This document shows, piece by piece, positions 42,452 through 55,901 of a stretch of DNA of 64,000 nucleotides. Origin of the DNA: Clarireedia homoeocarpa (Eukaryota > Ascomycota > Leotiomycetes > Helotiales > Rutstroemiaceae); assembly GCA_001465935.1 (NCBI GenBank), contig LNKV01000022.1:186001-250000 (forward strand), read 5' to 3'. The notes beneath the pieces are model-generated. The model was given only the letters and a program-made list of their open reading frames with translations. It ran no database searches and was not told the origin of the DNA. The position numbers were made by a program, and so were the translations under genes. The first letter of the stretch is position 1. Each line of letters opens with the position of its first letter.

Positions 42452-44248
42452 TGCGGGAATTGAGAATGATTCGCCATGTTAGGGGAAATGTGAGGTTATT
42501 GCTATCTCTCATGGACCTCGGCATCGATAGTAGGGAGTAGTGCCAAGTACTTACTTAACTTACTTTAAGTTACTTAGTTTTGCATAACTGATTGTCTCTG
42601 AATTAGAAAAAGGGGGAAAGTGAATAAAGATTGAAGGATTGGAGTGATACTTTGTAGAAGTATTGGAAATGGTGTTATTCATCCTTCCCATCCTTCCTCA
42701 TATCAGATGATGCCCCGGCCCCGCGCCCCCCAACTTTGGACAATGGACAATCTCAGAGTACGGGACTCGACACAGGTGGGGCCATTTCGGGTGGTGGGAT
42801 CAAGGAGGGCAACGAGGGCAAAGAAGGCGAAGGGAAACAAACTATTGCCGCGGCAGCAACATTGACCCTCTGTTGAGAATCAATCAATAACTGCAAAACA
42901 TAAGTTAGATGAGGGCCCGTACCACCTGCAGACAGAGTGGGCAAACGGGCAAATAGCGGAGGAGCAGCCGTCCACAATAAAGGCTAGCATACCCCAAGGG
43001 TATAGGCTATTCTCCACTTATCTAACTACCCTAGACGATGAAACGACCCTATTCATCTATTTTCGAGCTCAAAGGCCGCTGTAATCTATCGCGCCCACCC
43101 GAACAGCTGCGCTGCACAGACCATGACGAACGTTACTGCGTGGCTAGCAACAAGAATAAGAACGATATAGTGCAGTATCAAAATGATTTCTTCTCGCACT
43201 CGGGATTGGATGATGTGAAGTGTGAAGGGTAAAGGGTGGAGTGTGAAGTGTGAAGTGTGCAGTGTGCAGTGTGCAGCGTGCAGTGTGCAGTGTACAGTGT
43301 GAAGTGTGCAGTGTGCAGTGTGAAGGGTCAAGTGTGGAGTGTGAAATGTAAAGTGGAATAACGTCTAGTTCGGCAGCTCAGCTCAGCTCAGCTCAGCTCA
43401 GATCAATCTGGTCTGGTCGCCGCGGGTCCTGCCCTGCCCTGCGCCGCCCACTTTCGAACGGCCGTGCAGTAAGATCAATTCTTTCCCATCGAAACATTCC
43501 ATCACTCCCTCGAAATAGCTCTAGAACTTCATTTCGAATTCTTGGTGCTTCGGTCCATTCATTGGCTGTCAGCAACACATTCATTCATTCATTCTTGGCC
43601 ATCTTGATCCAGCCACTCACTCATTCACTCGTTCTCTCACTCGCTCGCTCACTCATTGCGAATTGATTGATTCAATTCTACCGACAGCAGCCTTGACTTC
43701 GACCATAATACCCTGCCCTGCCCTACCCATTCACTCATTCTCGGAATCATCCATAATCGCTCTGCTTTCGACTGTATTTCAAAGCGTCTTTGATCCCTCC
43801 TACAGAAGCATATTGATATTATCCGTCTGTTTACTTCGAATACCCATCCATTCGTTCATTCATACATACATACACACACGCATACATACAATACAACACA
43901 CCCTTCTTCTCACAGTCGCGCAATTACAACACCACCTCCATCACCACCTACTACATACAGCTTACACAGCCCTCCGTCATCCTCTTACAATCCTTCCAAT
44001 AATTTACGAGAACACGAGATACATATCAGTTTTCAATGTGGACAAACATCTGAAGTTCTCTTCATTACAAAACTCTAGAACCTCCCCCCTCCCCCCGAAT
44101 CTTTCGAGAATACCTCCATCTACCATCTGCTAAAGGCCGTGAGGGACCTTTTAAATAATCTTGCGACGCGATCCCGAAGATCTCCCTCCCCTATTAATAT
44201 CACGGACCCTAGCGAAGATCATACTATTCTGGCACAAAGGAAGGCATA
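42452..44248. other. Divergent intergenic region and long leader
   Basis: Contains the thioesterase promoter, a GTGCAGTGTGAA-type minisatellite, GCTCA repeats (about 43378-43400) and a long pyrimidine-rich, CATTCATTC- and CATACATA-containing stretch (43580-44130), which probably forms the promoter and 5' leader of the next gene. The 156-codon open frame within it is low complexity and I do not call it. Confidence 0.5.
43218..43352. repeat. Minisatellite GTGTGAAGTGTGCAGTGTGCAG-like
   Basis: Short tandem units of seven bases (AGTGTGC, AGTGTGA) repeat about 18 times with few changes between about 43218 and 43352. Non-coding; spurious Cys/His/Thr-rich frames arise on the minus strand. Confidence 0.8.
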
Positions 44249-46549
44249 ATGTGGAAGCGTTTGAACCCTCCGAAAAATGGCGGTACGCGTCAGTCTGGTA
44301 TCAGCGAGCCGGTACTTGTCGAGACGACAATCTTCGAGAAATCCTATGGGGCTGCGGGGGGGATCAATGTCGATATGGATATCCCGCATTCTGGTCCCCC
44401 TCCGCCAAGACCCAAGAGAGACGATGCGCCAAAGGGACTATCCCTTCTTCCATTGTAAGTCTTATGATTTTCTTCCCGCGGGGCTGGCTGGATGTTTGTA
44501 GATTAAGGGAAATTTGGAGGGGAAGTCATGGTTGCTCAGCTTATGCTTCAGCTCCATGGCGTATCCACTAATTACTATGCTACTCTGAAAAATAAAAAAA
44601 CATAAACTAATGTTACCCCCAGTGGTGCAATTCCTCCTATGCATCCACGTCAGAATTCTCGTAACGACAGACCGGTATCTTCAGTATACTCACAGCCATC
44701 ACCAAGTGCTTTTCATGACCAATTTCCTTACAATACATACGCGAAACCTATGGCTCCTAATACAGCAGATATTTCTCCGCCAAGTTCTCCGGAACTCGAT
44801 GGGTATCGAAGGTATGTGGTGTAATCTATTTGGATACTTAGGGACTGTTTGGCTGTATAGCAGTGACGAGCCGAGAGATACTCTGCGCTATGTGCGGTCC
44901 GGTCCATATGTTGACTTCGGTTGTTCCTACGGCGCTCATTCTTATTTCTACTTACTGTCTGCATGTGAAATTGACTTTTACCAAACAGTAATGCAAATCG
45001 ATACCAAGATTATGAAGTCTCACCAATCGACGAGGTACCGGATATCTCACGCCTCGGATTTGGAAAGACCAGGGAAACTGAGAATCCCAACTCGAGATTG
45101 AAACCGCCATCGAGCAGCATTCCGGTCATGCGAAGAGAGAAAAGACGTAATCAAGTTGCTGCTGCCGCTGCAAACCTACTGGCCCGGAAAGATGGTAGCG
45201 ATGGACCGAAGGGTAGAAAAACGGCCGATGTCAGATGGGATCCATATTCTGGTGAACAGACGACAAGCGAAAAGGGGAAACCACAATCAGTCAAACCTGG
45301 AGAATTCTCTGCACCCGGATTTGCGCCAATCACCAAAATGGGTAACACGTCCATAATAAGTGCAGCTCCGAAACCTCAGATGTCGTTTAGTGAGCGCGTT
45401 CGCAAATTGAAGAACAATGTTCCGATAGAGAGACCGGAATGGAAAGGTGCAACAGGACGCACCGCAATTGTGCCTACACCTACAGACAACTACGATATGC
45501 CACCCCTTAAAATACCGCCAAGAAGCGAAAAGCGCATTACATCGCGCACCAATACCCCTGCATCATCCGTCCCAAGTGCTGCTAGTGAAACCAAATCAGC
45601 ATCATCGTACTTGGATTTGCCTGGAACACTCGCTGTCAATGCAGAACCATCATCGAGCGGCCTAAGCGGCCTGAGCGGCCGAAACAGCCCGCAAAACTTT
45701 AATGAACCATCTGAACTCTCTCAATCGGGTTTTGTATCTCATGACTTGCGCGATTTCGTTTCCACAGAAAACCACTACACACATACGCGGAAAGACTCCA
45801 CTGATGCTATCGAGCGCAATTTTCGTGAAGCCCTCAAGAACTCATTCCCACAAAGCGACCCCAATGAACCTTATGTGCAACCTCCCTCGCGATTCAGCAT
45901 TTCCACCAAAGCGACATCCGAGGCCACACAATCTACACGGGCTCCATCCCTGGACCTAACGAATCCCGAAACCATGCATCCGCCCATGCCCATCCAATCC
46001 TACACCATGGCCACCCAAGGCGCCTCGGTCTTAAACCGCAAGCGTCCACGAGTCGCTGCCGATTCTCCTGGTCCTTCCAACTCCAAATCCGTCACTAGAA
46101 AAGCAGTCAATTCCTCCTCCAGTCCCATCAACATCACCATGACATCCTCCCTCGCGCCCCCACCACGCACTTCCCCCTCCACTGACTACCCCGCATCGAT
46201 ACATAACACCAAATCCCTGCCCACCACCCCCGCCGAAGCGCAATCCCACGATCTGATCAGCACGCTCGAAGCCAAACTTGAAGGTCTTGCGCATCGCAGA
46301 CAGAATATCGAGAGGAGTATTAAAGCGATGACGGAGCTCATGCCGGCGGATAAGATTATTATGACGGAGGAGGTGAGGAGGAAAAGGGAGGTGGAGAAGA
46401 GGCAGATTGAGGGGCTGAGAGAGGAGGAGGCGGCCATTAAGAAGGAGGAACATGAGTTGGGGTTGAAGTTATATCGTGCGAGGAGGAGGAGGGATGACGA
46501 GGCCGTGTATGAACCGACGGGGTTGTGGGTTAGGAGAGTGACTGGTTGA
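44249..46549 (+). CDS. Conserved fungal Ser/Pro-rich protein with C-terminal coiled coil
   Basis: Not recognised beyond a filamentous-fungal hypothetical protein. Three exons (44249-44454, 44623-44811, 44989-46549) join in frame to 651 aa; GTAAGT and GTATGT donors and clear AG acceptors support them. Most of the chain is polar and probably disordered. Conserved-looking patches are SFSERVRKLKNNVPIERPEW and RWDPYSGE. The last 120 residues form a charged coiled coil (LISTLEAKLEGLAHRRQNIE, then a RKREVEKRQIEGLREEE stretch). It ends YEPTGLWVRRVTG. A scaffold or cytoskeleton-linked role is possible but is only a guess. Confidence 0.75.
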
Positions 46550-47821
46550 TTGGTGGGAGAGGTCATTTGGGATATGAGGAACGGTTGAGTTGAACTAGCA
46601 AGGTCGGAAGGGAGGGAGTTCTTGGATTCATTTCATTAGATAGATGCGGTCAGTGAGCGCAATTTTCTTTTAATTCTTGCTCAACACAGAGTATCAGGAC
46701 GAGCGGGACCGTCGGATCAGGTTGGGAAGACTAAACTGAAGTATATTGTCTTGTATTGTATATTGGATGTATCTACAAGAGATGGCCGGAGGGATAAAAA
46801 TATTGTCATGATGCAATTTGTTCAAATAGAAATTTTAATGATTTCTTACTACCATTTTGTGTGTGTGTGTGTGAGTATGTGTATGTAAAGTATCTATTTG
46901 CAGTATGGTATGGCATGACTTGTATGCATAGCAAGTGAGAAGAAGTCAAACAAAGATTGGTGTTTGAATATGAGATTCAATATCGTCATTGTCATTGTCA
47001 TTGTCATTGTCATTATTGTAATTCTAATTCCAAGATCTCTCTCGAGAGAAAGAAGAGAATGGGGGCAAAGGGTATATGTATGTATGTATGTATGGATAGA
47101 TGGAAACTACATAGGTTAAAGTAAAGGACGAGAGGAGGGAGGAGTGTGCGGAAAGGGAAAGGGAAAGGGGAACGGGAAACTTGTGAGTTCGAGGGCTTTG
47201 CAGCTTAGCTTAGATAGATGGCTGTTATTGTTGTTATTATGATTGTTATTACTATTACTATTTTTGTAGGGTAACTTAACGGAACGGAATGGAACTTGGG
47301 AGAATGGATGATGGAATGGATGAATGAATGAATGAATGAATATACGAGTACGAGTAGGTAAGATGAGATGTGGTAAGCTTATGGTGGGAAAATTCAAAGC
47401 TAGCCTAAGTGAGTGGGTGAGTGGGTGAGTGAGGAAGGTATGGCATGCTGGGAGTGGGTGATTTTCAAAAGAAGTAGAGACAAAAGCGGAAGTAGAAAGA
47501 AGGAAGGAAGGAAGGAGGGGAGATTGTGTGTGAGGAGTGTATGGGTAAGTAGTGAGTGGTTGGCGGAGTTCCGGATGGAGATTGGAGAGGGAAGAAATCT
47601 TGGAAAAGCGCTGCTGCTATTGTATTGATTGGTTCGTTGATTTCGTAATGATTGTGCATTATTTCTCTTCTTCATCTGCATCATCCAGTTGCGAAAACTC
47701 CCTGCTCCAGGTGTCAACTCCGCGGTGAAAAAAGCTCCTTATGCCTCTTCCCCTCTTTTCCCTTTCCTGATATTCTCCCATTTATAGCTACCCCGCAATA
47801 TCTCCCCACACCATTTCTCCC
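46550..47821. other. Intergenic region, tail-to-tail, with microsatellites
   Basis: Contains (TG)n at 46860-46876, (TCATTG)n at about 46984-47014, (TATG)n at about 47077-47094, (TTATTA/TTGTTA)n near 47222-47262 and (GAAT)n at about 47316-47342. No gene seen. Confidence 0.55.
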
Positions 47822-48576
47822 CTACTCTTTCTTCCCCACTCCCTCTCCCTTCTCCCTCTCCTCCCTCTCCATCTCCTGCACACTAATTAGCCTCCCCACA
47901 ACCAAATACTTCTCCTCAAACCTCTCCTCCCACCCCCTCAACGCCTCCCTCTCCTCATCAGTCAAATCCTCCAGCGAATCCAACTCCGCATGTAAATCCT
48001 TCGTCAACATGTCCTCATCAAAACTGCCCTTTGCCAGCCCGCGACTGGCGTCACGTCCCGCAAAATTCTCGTATGGTCCACCGGGACCGTAGAAGTTGCG
48101 GCCGGCGGTGACGTCGAAGACGCGGCCGCGCACGGAGAGGTACACTGGGGTGTTGTTTTGCCCGGAGAAGGGGAGGAGGGTGGGGGGCGTGAAGGTGCGG
48201 AAGACAATGGGGGCGGGGGGAGGGGGGAGGGGCGTGCTGCGTTTGGGGCGGAGGGAAGTGTAGGTTAGGAGGGCAAGGAGGGAGAGAAGGAGGAGGTTGA
48301 GGGGAGTGGCGAGGGAGGCGCTGGGAGTGGATGTTAGCTAGCTGTTGTAGTGGGTGGATGGAGGGAGTTGATGGACTGGGTGGGGTTTGGACGTACACTT
48401 CTGCGCCGGCGGGTTTTTGAGCTTCTGGAGGTCGTGGGGTGGTTAGCTGATTGATTGATTTTATATGGCTTGTATAGGAGAAGGGCGAAAAGAAATTAAG
48501 GATTGATAGAATTAGCAATGGGAAAGAAAAAAAGATAAGACGTACCAGCAGCCATTCTCTTCTCAACATAATCCAT
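47822..48576 (-). CDS. DAP1: DAP1/PGRMC-like cytochrome b5-fold heme-binding protein
   Basis: Three exons (48576-48546, 48424-48397, 48320-47822) join in frame to 185 aa. Exons 1 and 2 are only 31 and 28 nt. The N-terminus is MDYVEKRMAA, followed by one membrane helix (about 20-40, LNLLLLSLLALLTY). The cytochrome b5-like domain starts at about 60 and holds the family block NFYGPGGPYENFAGRDASRG, whose Tyr is the expected axial heme ligand. Dap1/PGRMC1 proteins sit in the ER membrane and support cytochrome P450s such as Erg11 in sterol synthesis. A charged C-terminal tail follows. The call is firm. Confidence 0.92.
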
Positions 48577-49444
48577 CTTATTGTATGTGGTCTTTCTCAG
48601 CTCTCACCAACTTCCAAATCTGTTGTTTCTTATATCGCGGCTATATTGTAACTGCAACCCTCAATCAATAGGAAGAAACAATCGCAGAACAGTACTGGAT
48701 TTCTAAGATTTCAATTGTACATCTGCGAGGTGTTTTAATATTGGAGATCTGTGTCTTCTCCTCGGATACTGCGGATGCCGAGAAGTCCGCGTCACGTGGG
48801 GTGAAATGTAGTTGTGGCTGATAGGTGTGTTCAGAATTCAATTTCGCTGAATAAACTGTTGGATAAGTATACTGTAGTAGTTGAATTCCATCTGAGCGGT
48901 ATGAGAATTGGAGGATTTTGGCTACCTTCTATACAAGAGCCATGTTTGTCCCATCTACTATTTGCTTAGCTCACACGGTGCAGGTGAATATCAACTTATC
49001 ACGAAAACATCACATTTCCCAATGGCACTGCAGTACTCCGATTCTCATATGATGTAAACATGTTCATAATATTAAACAAGATGATATTTCCTGATCTCGA
49101 CCACCCCAGCCAGACCTGAAGTAGTGATACTCCTACTGACACATGCTAGCGAACCAACCACAGGAAAAATATCCAAGGCAGGCTATGCACCTTACAACCA
49201 GTATGCCACCCTCACCACCCCCACCACCCCTGAACACCCCTCGAAACAAAACGCCCCAGTACACTATACAGCCAATGTGCATAAAATGAGCATGCATGCA
49301 AGGTTATTGTCTACTTTTTCCTTTTTTTTCTGCTTCACCTACCCCATTATTCGTTCATTTTCTTGTTTAACTAGGCCATTTCCCCTTCTCCCCGCTCCCC
49401 TTTTCTGTCCTCACATTGCGGCCTCCTTTCCCAATACCTCCACA
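48577..49444. other. Intergenic region
   Basis: Promoter of the DAP1-like gene and 3' flank of the M28 peptidase gene. The open frame 49124-49651 (+) mostly overlaps the antisense of the peptidase's last exon and its intron and is not called. Confidence 0.4.
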
Positions 49445-52212
49445 CTACGCGTTCCTTACCAACTTCCTACTAGCCTTCTTGATAATATCGGCCGTCTTCT
49501 CAACCTGCTTCTTTGCAAGTGCCCAATCCTTTGCTTCGACTGCGTCTCTGATTGCTGGGAAATAAGCTTCGTCATAACCGGACCAGAGTTGTGGTCCAAA
49601 GAGAACATGTTTGAATTGCGTTCTATTCGGGATCTAATACGGGTTTGTTAGCATGACTTTTCATTAATGCTACGTGGATGGTCGTGCAATTTTCTTATGC
49701 ACAGCATCAATAGACACACTTGTGTATAAAGAAGAGATGAAAGAAAAATTGAGAGGCTCAAGAAAGGAAAAGCAATACATACCCCGCCATCCTTCTCCAG
49801 ATCCAGTAAATGCGTTTCGAAGTTCGCCATCCTTGTATTATGACTCTTCCTATGCGCAGCCAGCGCCGAACTTTCAAACCCACCACTTCCCAGCACCAAA
49901 CTGTCCCATTCAAGCTCCCATTTCTCAAACAGTTTAACATCATTCGCAAACTGTAATGCCGCTTCTCTTAGGGGTTCTGTTGACCACGGTACATCTCCTG
50001 CCAAATTTACCCCCTTGCTTTCCGCCCAATTCTCAAGGTCCATAACCCAGCTAGTTAGAGAGGATGAATAAGCTTTCATATCGAATGGCAGGACGGCTCT
50101 ATCGCAGAATTCGAGGATGAGGAGAGCCCAAACCTGAGCGAGGAGTTTGTGATAGCGGAAGTTAGGGTCGCCTTGGCTAGCCATCCATTCGAAATTATCA
50201 TAGGCTGAATGATAAGGAAACTTAGGACCTTGGAAACCAAAATCTAGAGAGGATGTACCGGCCATGTCTTGGAATGCCACATAATCACTTCCTGCTCCAA
50301 GGCCTTCGAGTTTCCCTTTCCTGTCGTCCCAAAGTTGACGGAGAGTGGCGTTTTGATAAGGATCGGAGGTGCGGTCTAGAACGCGGAGTAGAGCTTTTTT
50401 GAAAACGGGACTTCCTGCTGCATGGAATTCCTGGCCCCCAACTCCAACATCGACATTCATGTAGACGAATGCATCTTTCCGGAGCTTTTCCATATGCTTC
50501 TCGACATGTTCCGTGGAGCCAATCAGATTATACTCTTCGCCATCCCATGATGCGAATTCGATCGTTCGCTGAGGGCGCCAGCCACGTGAAACCAGATCTC
50601 CAAAGATGTGCATGACTTCAAGGAAGACTGCAGTTCCGGATCCTGGATCCGTGGCACCAAAAACCCACGCATCACGATGATTACCCACAATAACTGACTT
50701 TTCCTTTTGCTCCATGCCGGTTATCTTGCCTACAACGTTCCAAATGGACTGCTGTTCTTCTTCATCCTGGTCATTGAGAAGATGTACTTTCGGCGATGAT
50801 AAATTGCCAGACCAGTATTTAACATCGGGCACTTTGCCTATCCAGGTGTCAGGGCATTCGTCACCAAAGCCTTGGATTGACTGTAAGAGCTTTTGCGCAT
50901 CTCCCCATGAGATCGGAATACTAGGAATTTTGACGAGACCCGGATTGTCTTCTACCGGGATGCGCTTAGCCCCTTCTGTGCTTGCCCATCCTGGGGTGAG
51001 AACATCACCGACGACCCAGCTCATGAGACTTACTGATCCTCTTTGTACTCCGTCTTTCGGCATAAATCGACCGTTAGGCGCAGTGTCGCCGAGAGCAAAA
51101 CCGTCGTCCGCCGGATCACTATACATGATTACGCCTTTGAAACCCCATGGCTCCGCAGCCTTGACTTTCAGAGCTCTATCACCTTGTGTTCCGTAGTACC
51201 TGACCAATGCAATCGCGCCTCTCGTATCAATGCCACTATCGTATAAGCTTTTGTAATCCTCTCGCGACCCGTAATTGCAGTAAATCAATGGACCAGTAAC
51301 ATCCCCCGATTTCGAATGTCCATGGAAAACCATTGTTTGTTGTCTCGGTGGGTTCGAATATAGCTGAGGTTCTTCGATTTGTGCCGCCCATAGGGGATTT
51401 CCGTCTTCCCCGAGCAATTCCACTTTCCTTCCTCCCTCCTTAGGGTAATTGAGATAGACCTTATATTCATCCATCTTGACATCTTCCAACCCATTCTTCT
51501 GCATGAGCTCCTGCACAACCTCAGCCAAGAATAAATCACCTTGAGTCCCCGCCAAATGATCCGTCTGCGTGATCCTATTCAACCATCTCACTATCCTCTC
51601 TTCCGACACCGATTCCTGTACAAATATTCGCACACTTTCAGCTGGGAACATCTGTCCTCCTAATCGATTCGCCGCATTCGAAAAGATGTCGCTGACGAAT
51701 AATACATAAACCACCGCCATTACCAGAAACACCGCGAATATCCTGCCGATAATTATACAGAAATTCGCATCGATAGTTGGCCACCCTATGCGCCAATGGC
51801 TCGGTAGCCGCGACGACAGTGACTGCGAAAGACTCGATATACGTTTTCCCCACGTCGACTGTGATGTTTCCGGCTCCTCCAACTCCATCTGTTCTATTTC
51901 CCTCCGCACTTCGTCATCTTCTTCACTTTCCCTCTCGCCATGTTGATTTAAGAAGGTATCTCGTTCTAAACTATTTCGATTGGATGAACTTTCTTCAGTA
52001 GGAGGAGGATGATAACCGGCTCGTCGGGTAGGTACTGGTAAACGTGGACCCAGATAATGGCCGAGAAGTCCTTCTCGTTCTGAAGGATGGGATTGTTCGT
52101 TCGAGGAATCGGTGCGGGGTGTTATGGGGGTGGATCCGCGAGACGATTCGCCGACGGCTTCTTCGTAGGTGGGAATAGGTAATGCTTCATACCTGTGCTT
52201 TTCGTCGGGCAT
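49445..52212 (-). CDS. Glutamate carboxypeptidase II / transferrin-receptor-like M28 membrane peptidase
   Basis: Two exons (52212-49783 and 49633-49445) join in frame to 872 aa; reading on without the intron would replace the conserved C-terminus (IPNRTQFKHVLFGP). The order is cytoplasmic tail (1-150), one membrane helix (IIGRIFAVFLVMAVVYVLFV, about 165-190), PA domain (GAIALVRYYGTQGDRALK), M28 peptidase domain and helical dimerisation domain. The zinc and catalytic residues all appear present: NHRDAW, DPGSG, WDGEEY, MNVDVG and YHSAYDNF. It is therefore probably an active type II membrane carboxypeptidase, unlike the transferrin receptor. Yeast relatives are Tre1/Tre2 and Vps70, which work in vacuolar sorting. 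The tail contains LPIPTYEEAV but no strict PPxY motif. Confidence 0.92.
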
Positions 52213-53018
52213 TGTGGTGATTATTCTAATTAGTTGAGGGGGTGGTGGAAGGGCGGGCGACTTTGCTGCTTCTGTGCGGATGATGCTTGTCAAGAACAAT
52301 GCAGGAGACTCGCACGTTGAGCGGGTGTAAAGATAGATCGAATCGATATAATTTGATTTCTTTCAGTATCAGTTCAATGGAGTTTCAGACCAGCTGTTAT
52401 TCCCGCCCACATCATCACTCTAGCTTTACTTCGAATGATTGTCGATGTGGTCTTTTCGTAGCTTAATTTCTTGGAAGGTCGAAGTCAACGAGTACGAGGT
52501 CCTGCGACATCACGGACTCGAATTCGCGTCTGGGCCAACTCTCGGCAAAATTTCCCGACGATTACGAGTAAAGGGATCGCAGTGCATTGCCTCTTATGAA
52601 ACACCCTTTTTCGACTCTAGTAAGCTGATGAATCAACGTAAATGTAAAAACAGCTGTAGTGAATCAGAGCCTTGTATACGCTACAATCTACTGTATTCAT
52701 TCATGAAGTCTGCATCTGCGTATTTTTAATTTTAGGTTTTGTGATTATCACCCCCTGTTACATAGCTCATTGCCATGTCTCCTCATTAAATCAGCTCATT
52801 GCTCTGTAGTAGGAGCCATTCTTCAATCTAAGTACATTCGCTGCATTATTTTTTGGAATCTTTGTAGAAAGTGCATGCTGCTTGCTGAAACATCCGCGCA
52901 CCCAGCGTCCTCTCGAAGCAGAACCCCGAACCATGAAACACATAAATTTACATCGAAATAGGATTCATCCTATGCACTAAGAAGGAATCTAGAGTAAAAG
53001 CACCACAAAGTGGTTCAT
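52213..53018. other. Intergenic region
   Basis: Holds the promoter of the M28 peptidase gene and the VPS35 3' flank. The 96-codon open frame at 52439 lacks protein features. No tRNA seen. Confidence 0.4.
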
Positions 53019-55901
53019 CTAGGGTGCCGCAGCTGTGACAACACCTTCCAACTCCCGATTAGCGATATTCTCAAGAGTGCGCTGGAAATGTCGCCTTGGC
53101 ATGTCAATCGTTGCTGAGTCTTGGTTGCCTTGAAGGCTAGAATGGATCAATTCAATGAGGCCGTTGAGATATTTGGTTGTGACCTGTAGATTATGTTAGC
53201 TGCTAACCTGTAAATAGGGGTGAATTTTTACTGACAGCTTCATTCTTTTCCTCGAAATAGTACACATAACGATTGAGAATTTCCACAAAGAGTTCTACGG
53301 AAACAGCAGTGTCCATGCACGCATCAGCAACTCTTAGGGCGCGTTGGAGACATTCAAGAACACGCTTGCCATCGCGGTAGAGCTGCAGTTGGTTAGTCAT
53401 ATGCTTCCGGGCAACTTTGATGAGAAAACTCACATTAATCTCTTCTTTACTTTTCTCTGTTTCGCCGCGGGCTGCGATTGGCACTGCCCACCAGAGATGA
53501 CTTGCCAAGTAAACAGCACGGCATTGGTCAGGCTTCTTAAGTAGCTTACTCCCGTGAAGGGCGCATTTTGTGATGAGAGTATCGTAATTTTCCTTACTGA
53601 AGTTTCGGGTCTCATGCAGAGCAGCAGCAATGACACAAACCGCTTGAAATTGTGCTCTAGAATCACTGATAGCTTCTTCATAGATGGTGAAAGCTTGCGC
53701 AAAGAATTCATAGCTGACCTCTTCGAAACTTGTTTGATCTGCAATCTGTCCACAAGCTACAAAAAGTCGGAGGCAAAGTTCCGCCGAAGTAGATACTCGT
53801 GTATACATAGTGGAAAGTGATGAGTGCATGAACTTGAAGAGCGCAGAGATTTGCGATTCCCAATTATCCTCGTAATGTTCCCTAGCTTTGAATCGTCTTG
53901 CAAGTTTCATTGCAGAGGTTATGAGCGCGGGCGTAGTGAACTTCACCCGTTCGTTGCCTTCCGAATAAGCTGCCTTTGTGGTTTGCAACAATTTAAATTG
54001 AGTGTCGTTATCATCGTTATGGATGAGGTGGATAATCCTCGCCAGCCAGCCTTGCTCTTCTATCGTCTCATCCGTCTCAACGGCTTTACGCTGCACACCA
54101 GGATAGTTAGCAGGGCTCTGAGATCCCTCTTTAATAAGAACTTTAAGGACTTCTAGAACGCCCTCAAGAGCTGACACAGTCGTAATTTTTGTGAGATTCT
54201 GCTGTAATGTACGCGCAAGCTCGCCGGCAACAGCTCGTCTTGTCGGATAGGTCTGCAGCTGCAACAAAGGAATGTAGGTTGGGAGAGATAAGGCTGTGAA
54301 AATGGAAGCATATGAGGTAATGGGTATTTGGAGCAGGTTCAAGATGTTCCTCTGTGCTTCAGGTGAATGCAACTCTGGAGTATTAGCATAAGCTTTGATA
54401 CGCTCTGCTGCGTACGCAAGTACTTGGTCAACATAGTCAAGACGATCCGGGTGTACCTTCAGTGCTAAATTGACCAAAGATACCAGCAAAGCTAAAGTAT
54501 CTTGAACAGATAGACGCTGAGAGGCAACCAAATTCATGACTTGCTCGAAAAATATCTCGTATAACTTGATGTTTTCGGGGATAGCATTTGACTTGTCATT
54601 GGTACCATCATTACCAACAGTCGTTTCAGATTCAGCTAATGATTCAACCTCTGTTGGTGCTTTGCTGAGTGCGTCCTCATCTTTCTCTGGTGCTTTTGTG
54701 CTCTCGTTATTGATCTCTGTCGATGAAGAATGGCCGTTAGACTCCGCTTTCGGCTGCGCAGGCAATTTTGATTCGGCGTTTTTGCTTTCCTTACTCAACC
54801 TACTGTTTTCAAGTAGTCTTCTGACTGCTTCCTCTTCCAATTTGCTGCGATCGACAACTGCGTTAGAGTCAGTCTCTCGCGCAGCATATTCCGAAAGCCT
54901 ATCCATCATTGCTATCACGATGACCTTCATGTTGACTTGTGGATTCAACCTCGAAACAGCCCCTAAGAATTGGTCCAGGGTATGAAGATGGTATTCGTCG
55001 GGGAAGACCTGGGTTATGACTTCCAGTAAATATTCTTGCGCCAAAACATCGCGGCATTGAACAACTTGCTCCAGCAGTGGTTGGAGAATAGTGTTTTTGT
55101 AAACATCGAGGTCTACCAACTGGCTCAGCCGTACGAGGTTACTTCCAACCAGTAACTGCAGCTCTTTCCGCTCCTGTGTCCTCATTTCCCTTTCTCTTGA
55201 ATGTCCTTGATGCTGTAGTCGAACCCATAGCTTATTCATTTCCACGAAGTTTGTCAAGACGAAACTTATCGAGTCGGTCAGATTCCCCTCCGGTCCGTCT
55301 CCATCAGTTTGAGGTAGATGTTCTCGAGCTTGTCCAGAAAGGTAGTATCGCAAGAATAAGCCGCGTATTGGGTGTTGAACCCCGCGACTCATCTCCATCA
55401 TATCTTTCATAATCTCCTTAACAGGCGCCTCTGGTACGCTCATATACACTGTTCCAACGGTAATCATCAGGTATAATCGAGGTACAATGTTACCTGCATA
55501 CTGGACAAGCTCGTAGAGGTCGGCGAGGTGATGAGTGGGATGAGAATCTTTGAGGTGGGATGATAGGTGTCGCAACGCATCAAACACAGCCATATATAGT
55601 TCATAGTACTGCTTCGGTCCAAGGCTGCTTGTGCGAAGCTCGGAGACAAGCGTCGAACTGCCGTAAGGACTTAAATCAGCACAAACCCATTTACCGGGCG
55701 CATACAGCTTTGGTGGTGCGCATAAGGTAGTTCGATGATAAGGAATGCCGTCCAGGATACATACCTGCATTTCAGAGCATCCATAAGCTTTCCAGGGCTT
55801 TCTAAACACCTCCTCATGAGCTGTGTCTGCTGTCGCACAACATTCAGAGCATCTTCGAGCAGTCTTGCTTGGTCCTCCACGACTTGGGGTGGAGTAGCCA
55901 T
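53019..55901 (-). CDS. VPS35: Vacuolar protein sorting protein 35, retromer core subunit
   Basis: Retromer subunit that binds cargo and returns receptors from endosomes to the Golgi. Three exons (55901-55765, 55657-53236, 53183-53019) join in frame to 907 aa, a usual length. The N-terminus MATPPQVVEDQARLLEDALN and SSTLVSELRTSSLGPKQYYE match the family. The PRLYLM motif, which contacts Vps26, is at about 115-120. The rest is helical repeats with an acidic Ser/Glu-rich loop (about 340-410). The last intron uses a GTCAGT donor, less common than GTAAGT here; it restores TTKYLNGLIELIHSSLQ in the last exon. The longest plain open frame begins inside the first intron and is not the true N-terminus. 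The call is very firm. Confidence 0.95.

Noticed and set aside
43663..44133. A 156-codon open frame upstream of the coiled-coil protein gene
   Set aside because: Low-complexity CT/CA-rich DNA with CATTCATT and CATACATA repeats. It reads like a promoter and 5' leader, with no protein-like features.
49124..49651. A 175-codon plus-strand frame
   Set aside because: Overlaps the antisense of the last exon and intron of the M28 peptidase, whose coding sequence is well supported.
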